A stretch of DNA of 36,872 bases. Source: an uncultured Methanobrevibacter sp. (GTDB taxonomy: Archaea; Methanobacteriota; Methanobacteria; Methanobacteriales; Methanobacteriaceae). Below, one piece after another: positions 1 through 8,200 of the stretch. Below the pieces are notes generated by a model. The model was not told the DNA's origin. It saw nothing but the letters and a program-made list of their open reading frames with translations, and made no database searches. The position numbers and the translations under genes are program-made. Numbering within the stretch: position 1 is the stretch's first letter; each line of letters starts with the position of its first letter. The stretch is taken from positions 60,279-97,150 of the forward strand of contig NZ_CAMVEE010000002.1 of NCBI RefSeq assembly GCF_947166415.1, in the 5' to 3' direction.

Positions 1-270
1 GGAATTGTTCTGGCATTTTATCTTAAAGATAATCGTGCATTTTGCAAATATGTTTGTCCGATTACTGTATTTTTAAAAATTTCAAGCTATTTTTCACTTT
101 TAAGAGTTAAAGTTAATGAAAATAAATGCATCAGTTGTGGCAAATGTGTAAAGGCATGTCCGATGGATGTTGAAATGTTAAACAATTCCAGAAAAAGAGA
201 AAACGGTACGGAATGCATATTGTGCCTTGATTGTGTTCACAGTTGTCCGAATGATGCTCTGAAATTATGA
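1..270 (+). CDS. 4Fe-4S ferredoxin-type protein, C-terminal end (5' truncated by window)
   Basis: An open frame runs from the first base to a TGA at 268-270, giving the last 89 residues. It carries CKYVCP near its start, then two ferredoxin motifs, CISCGKCVKACP and CILCLDCVHSCP, each the CxxCxxCxxxCP type that binds a [4Fe-4S] cluster. A hydrophobic stretch (GIVLAFYL) precedes the first Cys pair. This arrangement fits the NapH/MauN/polyferredoxin-like membrane proteins that pass electrons at the membrane. The N-terminal membrane part lies outside the window, so the exact subfamily cannot be fixed. No downstream partner is seen on this strand: the next genes are convergent and of viral type. 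Confidence 0.85.
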   Translation, partial: GIVLAFYLKDNRAFCKYVCPITVFLKISSYFSLLRVKVNENKCISCGKCVKACPMDVEMLNNSRKRENGTECILCLDCVHSCPNDALKL

Positions 271-351
271 TTTGAACAGGTTTAATTCATAAAATTTAGT
301 ATTTTCTGTCATCATGAATCTTTTTGATTAAATTGACAGTAATATTAATAG

Positions 352-543
352 TTAATAATTAAATAAAGTTGTTTGCTTAGGTTCAATAAAGCTAGGTTCA
401 TTAACTTCTTTTACAACATCATCATCTTTAACTTCTCCAATCAGCAATGGCGAATATGGATTTTCATATACACATTTCTGAAGAATAGCTTTATCTTTAG
501 CGTCCAAATGGAATTTGCCGTTTTCATCATACATTGTTATCAT
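352..543 (-). CDS. 63-aa protein with a DUF1848-like tail and C-terminal PIP-box-like motif
   Basis: This small ORF starts inside the 3' end of the terminase-small-like gene (17-nt overlap; a second ATG at 534 would shorten it to 8), so it is probably translationally coupled. Its second half matches the C-terminal tail of the DUF1848 protein at 33695-34633: both have SPLL-(I/L)-G, an acidic D-rich spacer, and end in IEPKQTTLF followed by NY or DF. The last seven residues, QTTLFNY, fit the PCNA-interacting peptide pattern Qxx(hydrophobic)xx(aromatic). The Cys cluster and catalytic part of DUF1848 are absent, so it is a free-standing tail. It may be a remnant or a small clamp-binding protein used by the viral block. 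The homology of the tails is visible; the PCNA role is inference. Confidence 0.6.
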   Translation of the reverse strand: MITMYDENGKFHLDAKDKAILQKCVYENPYSPLLIGEVKDDDVVKEVNEPSFIEPKQTTLFNY

Positions 544-1336
544 CTATTTGTTTTGCAAGAATTTCTATCTCTTCCATCATATCCTTTTGTGAAAGTTCTA
601 TTTTCTTATCTTCAAGTTCAAGAACTCTATTTTTGAACAATCTATCCATTTCATCTTTAAATAATTTGTTTTTAGCATCAAATGCTCTTACAGATAACTC
701 CAGATATCTTATTTTCAATTCAGTGAGATCAAGTAAGTATCTTACTAAACTTTTTTCATTAGCATGAAATCTTACTTCCTTATCCAGTTTTTCAAAGTCA
801 ATTTCAATGTCAACCGCATTTTTAGTAATCTTGTCCAGGTTTTCAAGGCCGGTTTTGATGTCTGTGACCAGTTGCTGAAGAATTGTATCAATAGCTAAAT
901 CAATATTGTCTTGATGAACGTTATTGTCAGTTATTTGTTTTTGGGTAATGGCACTATTTGTTAGTGAATCCTTATCTCTGGCTCTTGAGTCTTTCTCATT
1001 GTCGATTAAATTATATTTCTTTTTAAATCTGGAAAATGTTGCTCTGCTTACTTCAAATTTATGTTCTTCAGCAAGCCATCTTCTGACGCTTTCATCTGTA
1101 GCACCTGAAGTTTTCATTACATGTATTTCATCCAGCAATGTTTCCAGGAAATCCCCTTTTGTTATTTTTAATCCTGCTTTGAATTCTTTGAATGTTGAAA
1201 GTGAAACTTCACGGCCATACTTTGTTTTTAACAATTCTAGGATTTCCTTGTTGCTCATTGCCTTCTTGCAACAGTTGATGATTTCCTGTTCGTGCTGTTC
1301 TAAAAAATAGTGCACATCTGAATTTACTCGACCCAT
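527..1336 (-). CDS. Two-HTH DNA-binding protein, terminase small subunit-like
   Basis: 269 aa, with ATG at 1336 and a strong ribosome binding site (AGGAGGTT) just upstream. The N-terminal third holds two tandem helix-turn-helix-like units: residues about 25-60 (NKEILELLKTKYG followed by VSLSTFKEF) and about 75-110 (DESVRRWLAEEHKF followed by VSRATFSRFKKKY). The rest is charged and strongly helical, probably coiled coil, with a middle segment rich in N, Q and D. Tandem HTH plus a helical oligomerisation region is how many phage terminase small subunits are built, and the neighbours (RHH-like proteins, portal and scaffold genes elsewhere in the window) agree. No terminase large subunit is present nearby, so the role is not proven; a viral transcription regulator is the alternative. 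Confidence 0.5.
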   Translation of the reverse strand: MGRVNSDVHYFLEQHEQEIINCCKKAMSNKEILELLKTKYGREVSLSTFKEFKAGLKITKGDFLETLLDEIHVMKTSGATDESVRRWLAEEHKFEVSRATFSRFKKKYNLIDNEKDSRARDKDSLTNSAITQKQITDNNVHQDNIDLAIDTILQQLVTDIKTGLENLDKITKNAVDIEIDFEKLDKEVRFHANEKSLVRYLLDLTELKIRYLELSVRAFDAKNKLFKDEMDRLFKNRVLELEDKKIELSQKDMMEEIEILAKQIDDNNV

Positions 1337-1346
1337 AGGTAACCTC

Positions 1347-1595
1347 CTATAAATCTCTTAATTCGTTTTCAAGCTGTTCCTTTTTGGCCCGGATTATCCT
1401 GTATTCGTTCTGTTTGATTAGTTTTTTAAGAACAGGGTCTGAGTCAATTATTTCCATTGTCTCTTCTGCATCGCCGATAGCTATCAGTTTTGCTCCAAGC
1501 TCGTAGGCATCGTTATGGTTGAAGGCTGATTCCTCTACTATTTTTTTAAGTGTCAAATCCACTCTTGCGCTGATGTTGGTTTTTTCCGGTATCAT
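1347..1595 (-). CDS. Small ribbon-helix-helix-like protein with coiled-coil tail
   Basis: 82 aa starting at an ATG at 1595. The segment ARVDLTLKKIVEESAF followed by DAYELGAKLI resembles a ribbon-helix-helix fold: a short beta strand, helix, turn, helix. The C-terminal part (KEQLENELRDL) is a predicted short coiled coil. It is related to the 63-aa product at 1734-1925 in the same region of the fold. It lies 10 nt upstream of the terminase-small-like gene, and the two share a transcription unit with the PIP-tail ORF. RHH proteins usually bind palindromic operators as dimers, and an AT-rich palindrome (1652-1672) lies just upstream. Autoregulation is therefore plausible but inferred. Confidence 0.55.
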   Translation of the reverse strand: MIPEKTNISARVDLTLKKIVEESAFNHNDAYELGAKLIAIGDAEETMEIIDSDPVLKKLIKQNEYRIIRAKKEQLENELRDL

Positions 1596-1605
1596 AATAC
1601 ATATA

Positions 1606-1672
1606 TTTATTATGTATTATATATAAAATTATATTATTTAAAAAATATAAAAGTAATAATAAAATTATTACT
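1606..1672 (-). promoter_or_regulatory. Upstream region of the RHH/terminase-small unit: TATA-like box and 9-bp inverted repeat
   Basis: At 1652-1672 the plus strand reads AGTAATAAT-AAA-ATTATTACT, a perfect inverted repeat with 9-bp arms and a 3-nt spacer. Nearer the gene, an ATTTTATATATAAT-type sequence (about 1610-1633) can act as TATA box for the gene starting at 1595. The palindrome could be an operator or the 3' hairpin of the upstream gene ending at 1734; its position supports either. Confidence 0.45.
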
Positions 1673-1733
1673 TTCACAAATGAAAAATAGTTTCTTTTTA
1701 AGAGTTATTACCTGAGATTTTTGTTTTGAAGTC

Positions 1734-1925
1734 TTATTCATCCATTTCGTCAAGTTCCTTTTGCAGGTCATGGATTTGCATTTCCTTGTAGAACCTTTCG
1801 AACTTTCCTGTTTCGATAAGATATGCTGAAACTTCAAGAGCATCCCTATAGGTATAATTGGACTCTTTTATAATTTGCTTTTTGTCTTCATCCATGTAGG
1901 ATGATGTATTATTTATATTGGCCAT
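1734..1925 (-). CDS. Small ribbon-helix-helix-like protein (paralogue of the 1347-1595 product)
   Basis: 63 aa, ATG at 1925, preceded by the promoter/operator element described at 1956-1985. The core MDEDKKQIIKESNYTYRDAL followed by EVSAYLI lines up with LTLKKIVEESAFNHNDAYEL-type sequence in the next gene, so the two are paralogues. The acidic C-terminus (DLQKELDEMDE) is helical. It is a candidate repressor or antirepressor of the virus-type genes. No enzymatic motif is present. Confidence 0.5.
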   Translation of the reverse strand: MANINNTSSYMDEDKKQIIKESNYTYRDALEVSAYLIETGKFERFYKEMQIHDLQKELDEMDE

Positions 1926-1955
1926 AGCTATTACAACCTGTATATAATAATTAAT

Positions 1956-1985
1956 ATAATATTTTATTATTACTTTTATATAAAA
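1956..1985 (-). promoter_or_regulatory. Shared virus-gene promoter, copy 1 (for the gene at 1734-1925)
   Basis: The plus strand holds ATAATATTTTATTAT at 1956-1970, a palindrome with 6-bp arms (ATAATA/TATTAT) around TTT. It is followed at 1974-1985 by TTTTATATAAAA, a good archaeal TATA box for minus-strand transcription. The palindrome sits between the TATA box and the start codon, where a repressor would block initiation. The same 15 bases occur at 12096-12110 and 17558-17572. Confidence 0.55.
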
Positions 1986-2058
1986 TTATCATTACAAGTT
2001 CAAGGCCAACAATTTTTCGCATCCCTATTAAGCATAGAATAATGAGAGTTAAGCCCAA

Positions 2059-2123
2059 TATAATTAATAGATATCATTTTACTTTTGATTTAATGCAATG
2101 GTTCTGACATTAACATTGACGTT
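2059..2123. repeat. Imperfect direct repeat flanking the adhesin gene, left copy
   Basis: The segment 2059-2114 matches 10021-10075 at about 47 of 56 aligned positions. Shared blocks are CATTTTACTTT, ATTTAATG and TGACATTAAC, and similarity fades out over the next 10 nt. The two copies lie just outside the two ends of the giant adhesin gene. The rest of 1926-2234 holds only the promoter above and AT-rich spacer. Confidence 0.6.
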
Positions 2124-2234
2124 TGTCAATATCAAACATGATTTTGTAATGGAACGTAATGTGAAACTGTTCTGGAAAACAAGTTTATTCACAAATGGAA
2201 AAATTCATTTCCTAAATAAAAAAAATGAGAGATT

Positions 2235-5200
2235 TTATTTTTTAGAACGTTTATTCGGCAGCAGCCCCATTACCATCATTAATAATGCAAGCACGAGCCA
2301 ATAAGCAGGAACGCCTGTTTTATGCATTGCTATTTTATCCTTAACAATATCAGATACATTATTGCCTTTATTGTCTGGTGTATCATTGTTTGTGTGGTTT
2401 TTATGATTATTGCCGTTATCCTTCACAGTAAGAGTTAATTTAATTTGATCCGGATAATATTTATCATCACCTGAATAATAAGCAGTAACGTTATATTTTC
2501 CTGCAGATAGTCCTTCAATATCAAAGATGGCCTTTCCGGCCTTGACTGGTGAAGTGTATTTCTTGCCGTCAATAACTATGCTGACAGTTCCTGTTGCATC
2601 AGTCGGAAGCTTGATGACTATATGGATCTTTTTGCCGCTGTCAATAGGGTCATTGCTTTTGCCTGTCATATTAGGTTTAATCTTATTGACTGTAAATGAA
2701 ACAGTTTCCATATTAGGATTATAATTTCTGCTTCCTGAGTAATATACTTTAGCGGTTTTATGACCCGCACACAAATTAGGAATGCTTATAACTGCTTTTC
2801 CATCCTTAATCGCAACAGTGTAATTCTTTCCATCAACATTAATAGTTACATTTCCAGTAACGTCCTTCGGTAAAGTCACAGTGATTTTTTCATCTTCACC
2901 TACATTAATGTCACAGGCATCAATGTCCATAGTAGTATTCAGTGCATTGACATTGAATTTACCATTTACCGAAACACTTTCAATATTCTTATTGCCATTA
3001 TAAGTAACAGTTACCGGATATGAACCAGAATCCAGATTATATAAACTTAAAGTAGCATTATACATGGATTTTGAAGCACTGCTTGATGCGGCCAGTAATC
3101 TTTTCTTCATCTGACCATTGAGCTCAAGAGTTTCGGTAATGCCGTTTACGGTAACATTTACAGAACCTTCAATATCACAGTTAATGGTTATAACCGCAAA
3201 ACCACCATAATCAATATCTGAAACTTTCAAAGTAATATTTGGAATTAATTTTTCAACAGTGACTTTTCTTGAAGATGAATTGGACTTATGGTTCTCATCA
3301 CCAGGATAGGTTACAACAACTGTGTAGTTTCCAGCGTCTAAAACACCGGTATTGAATTCAGCAGAACCTCCTTTAACAACAACAATAGTTGAAAACTCAC
3401 CAATGGTTAAGTTATACTCTCCGTCCACATCAGAATAAACGAAACCTTCAACCCCTTGAGGATAGATAGTATTTGAAGCTGTAACGAACACATTTGTGGC
3501 AGCCTTATAGACTTCAAAAGTTGCATTATGGGTTGTGGTATTGTAATTCTTATCTTTGAATGTCAGATTTGCATAATAGACGCCAGCATCAAGGGTAATT
3601 GATCTGTTTCCAACACCATTTTCAACAGTGATGTTGTATACAGTACCATTGATATCAACATTATAGATTCCGTCTACGTCGGCAGTGATTTCAATCAGTG
3701 ATTGTTCGCCGTAAGTTACATTTGAGACGGTGACATTTGCATTGTTTGGTGTTGGAAGGACATTGAATTGGCCTGATATGCTTACGCTTTCAATGTTATT
3801 GTCTCCATTATACACAATATCCACAGGATAATTTCCGACATCGAGATTATCTAAAGTTAAAAATACGCGTGTTTTTGATTTTATGAAATTGGATGATGAA
3901 TCAAATAACATGACAGTCCATTGATTTAAGTCAATGGTTTCAGTTCTGCCATTTATAGTAACATTTACTGAACCTGTAACATCACATGAAATTACTAAAA
4001 GAGCAGTATCACCATAATAAATATCCTGAACACTTAATGAAAGGTTAGGAATGAATTTGGTAACAGTAACTTTAGTTGATGATGTATTAGACTTGTGGTT
4101 CTCATCACCTGTGAAAGTGACAACAACTGTGTAGTTGTCTGCATCAAAAAGACCTGCATTAAATTCACAGAAACCTCCTGTAACATTGAGAATAGCTGAA
4201 TAGTTACCTACTGTTAAGTTATACTCTCCATCCACATCAGAATAAACGATACCAAGAATATTTTCAGGATAAACAATACAAGAAGTATTTTCCTGATAAA
4301 CACTGTATGCGGCCACCACAATCAAATTGGTATCAGCTTTATAAACCTCAAAAATGGAATTATTGGTTGTGGTATTGTAATTTTTAGCGTTGAATGTTAG
4401 ATTTGCATAGTAGATTCCTGCATTGAGGTTAATTGATTTGTTTCCAATGCCATTGTTTACTATGATGTTGTGTACTGTTCCATTGACATTAACATTATAG
4501 ATTCCGTCTACGTCGGCAGTGATTTCAATCAGTGATTGTTCGCCGTAAGTTACATTGGAGACTGTGACAACTGCATTGTTGTGTGCTGGGTTGATTTTGA
4601 TGTATGTTGTGTCTTTAGCTGATTTGAAGTTATGGTCGCCTGAATAGTTTCCTATAATCACATAGTATCCTGCATCCAGTACAGGCAATGTGAGATTTTC
4701 ATTAACGTCTAGTTCAGCAAGGAATGTGCCGTCATTCAAGAAATATTTGATTGTGCCTGTTGCGCCATCAGACAATGTATGAGTGACAGTTGCAGTTTCA
4801 CCATAGCTGATTTCACTAGGATAGACCTCCAGCTTAAATAAAGTGCCGGTAGTGTAAACGGTGAATGTTGTATTGCTAGAAGCAGGATTGTAATTGCTGT
4901 TGCCTGCAAAGGATACGCTTGCATTATAATTTCCCGCATCCAATGGAGCATGTTCAAAGTAGGCAAAATTATCTTTAACAGTTACATGAGTCAAATCACC
5001 TGCAATTGTTAAATTATATTCACCATCCATACTGGCATAAACAACAGCTTCAATCTGTTCCCCATAAACCTCATCGAAAACAATGACAACCAAATCAATG
5101 TCTGCCTTATATACTTCAAAAGTAGTGTTTTTAGAAAGGGTGATGAAATTCTTATCATAAAAACTTACATTGGCATAATATTTTCCTGCTTTGAATTGAA

Positions 5201-8200
5201 TAGATTTATTTCCAATGCCGTTTTTAACAACAATATTATAGGTTGTTCCATTTATTTTAACATCATAAATGCCGTCAAGATCAGCTCTGAGTTTAATGTT
5301 GGATGATTTTCCATATGTTATGTTTTCAACTTCCACAACCACATTATTCACAGCTTTATCCACCCTAAATGATGCTTCGTTGATAGTTAAATAATAATTC
5401 TCTCTGGATGTATGAGTCTGATAGTTACCCTCATCCAGATTAATCTGCTTTACGCAGACCCCATGGACAACTTCCATTTCAATGACTGAAACGCCAATGT
5501 CTACATTATATGTTCCGTCGATAAATGTCCTTAATGTGATTGTTGTAGGATTTCCGTAAGTCACATTGTCTGCAGTGACACTGCCTGATGCTGAAGCATA
5601 TACTTTAAAGTGTCCGAATGCACGGCTTGAACTGGTGGTTTTATTTCCAGGGTTGTATATGCCTATATAATATTTTCCGGGTTTTAAATTATAAACTGAC
5701 AATGTGGATTCTGGGTTGTATATTTTTCCTTCATGTACAACATCTGAGGTTTCTTCATTCACAATTACGTATGTTGCATTGGCAGTCATGTTGATTATTT
5801 TATACTCGACTTTCAATGCATTAGGATATTCGACATCCTCACATGAGATAATGGTAACCTTACTTGGGTTCTTATCATTTGTCTCGAGCTTTAATGTTAG
5901 AATCTGATGGTCAAGTTTAAAATAGAGTGTAGGATTCTGCTTGTATATTGTGACATCTGCAGACATGTCTCCCTCATCTGCATTGACATTGGAGAAAACT
6001 GCACCCTCATAATTTTCTGCATAAAATTGTCCTGTGGAGTGCAGTATGGTATAATCTCCCCCAACAAATTTAAGAAAATCAACATCTACTTCATAGGTAT
6101 TGCCCACATAAAGAATGCCATGTTCGACTGACATGCGGATTCTTGTAGGGATGTATTCTGTATAATCCTCATCTGCCGCTGCCTTATGCCATATTTTAAA
6201 CTGGTCCTTTTTGCTAGGGTCATTTTTTCCAAACCAGCAGTTGTAAACAGAAGAATAATAACCGCAGCAGTATACACACTGACCACTGCTTTTGGCTTCA
6301 TTGTCAACAAATGTACATGACCATAATGTTAATTCGGCATGTGATGAATCAAGATACATTGCACCTCCCTCATCCTTAGCAGTATTGTATTCGAATCTGC
6401 AGGAAATGAACTTCGGATCGCAGTTATTGTTAATGTAAACCGCTCCTCCGTCACCGGAAGTTGCCTTATTATTAAGGAATATGCAGTTACTTGTACTTTC
6501 AGTCATGGTGCCTGTATAAACTGCTCCTCCGTCACCTGCGCTATTGCCTGTGAATGTAGACATGCCCAATTCCAATGGGGCGCTTTTGGAATCGATATAA
6601 ATTCCGCCTCCTCTGTCTTCAGCAGTGTTATCTTTAAAACTGCAGGCGTAGAATTCCGGACTGCATTTATTGTTGATGTAAACTGCTCCTCCGTCACCGG
6701 AAGTACATTTATTCTTTTTGAATATTGAGCCTGAAACCTCACTATTGAGAGTGCTTGTATATACTGCACCGCCGTAATCCTTTGCAGTGTTTGAAGTGAA
6801 GTTGCAGTCAGTTATTCTTATTTCAGTGTCGGCATATACTGCACCGCCACGGTTGTATGCATAATTATTGGAAAAATCACAGCCTATGACTACTATTAAC
6901 TCATTTGCGCGAACTGCTCCCCCATAACTTTTTGCAAGGGTTTGTCCTGAAGCTTCATTACTGCTGAATATTGAACTGGAAATGGAAACTGATTTGTCAC
7001 CGTATACTGCACCTCCGTCAACATATGCCTCATTATCAGTGAAAGTGGATCCTCCTATTATTATGCTTGCATCGGCATATATTGCTCCACCAAGATTATA
7101 TGCAAAATTGTCATCAAATATGGAATCTTCGACTTTAGTAACTCCATTTGAACGAACTGCTCCTCCAAAGCTTCTTGCAGCAGTTTTGCCCGTAGCGTTA
7201 TTTTTTTTAAATTTGGAATCTGATATTGTGGTTCTTCCGTCACAATATACTGCACCGCCGTCGACATTTGCCTTATTTCCTGTAAAATTGCAATAGGTTA
7301 TGGTTATATCTTTATCAGCATAAATGGCACCACCGTGATTATATGCAAAATTGTTTTCAAAGCTGGAGCTTTCGACAGTTATGGAGTTCTCTGAGCGGAT
7401 TGCTCCTCCAAAACTTCTTGCAGCACCATAACTTTTTGCTGAATTATCCTTGAATACGGAATGTGAAACTGTTGTTTTACCTTTACAGTAGATTGCACCT
7501 CCATCAAGAGTATCCACCATATTGTTGGAAAAGACTGAATATTCAATATCCGCATCACCTTTACAGTAGATTGCACCACCAGAACTGTCTGTAATATGGT
7601 TAGTAAATCGGCTGTCCTTTATGTTTGCATCTGAATAAGCATATATTGCGCTTCCATAATTGTCTGCCCCATTCCAGTCAAAGCTGCAGTTATCTACTGT
7701 GACTGTTCCTTTTGAGCAGACCGCACCACCGTAACTGTTTTCTATAATAACATAGTTAACATGACTTGCCGCATTTTGATAGAATGTTGAATCGGAAAGT
7801 GTGGTTTTGCCTTTGGAGTATATTGCTCCACCGTCAACAGGTGCCAAATTGTGGTTGAAACTGCTGCCGGTTACTTTAACTGCAGTATCCGCATATATGG
7901 CTCCGCCGTCAGTGTATGCATAATTATTATCAAATATGCAGTTTTTGACTGTGAGTGTTCCTTGTGATCTGATTGCACCTCCATATGAATATTCAGCATA
8001 AGGAACTGCAGCATCACCATTATCAGCAGAGTTGTTTATAAATTTGGAATTGGAAACTGTGCACTCTCCTTCACAGAAGATTGCACCTCCGTCAACAATA
8101 GCTTCATTGCTGGTAAAAGTTGCATTATTGATGTTTGCATTACCTTTACAGTATATTGCACCTCCATCAGGGTCTGAACATATTCCTACGGCAAGGTTAA

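Noticed and set aside
1634..1843. Minus-strand frame overlapping the 63-aa RHH-like gene
   Set aside because: Runs out of frame through the real gene and into the palindromic spacer; composition is Lys/Phe noise.
2098..2304. Plus-strand 68-codon frame at the adhesin 3' end
   Set aside because: Overlaps the adhesin C-terminus and the flanking direct repeat; no ribosome binding site or recognisable content.
6982..7296. Plus-strand open frame of 104 codons opposite the adhesin gene
   Set aside because: It mirrors the repeated GGAI codons of the adhesin on the other strand (recurrent APPS/APPR phrases) and has no ribosome binding site.
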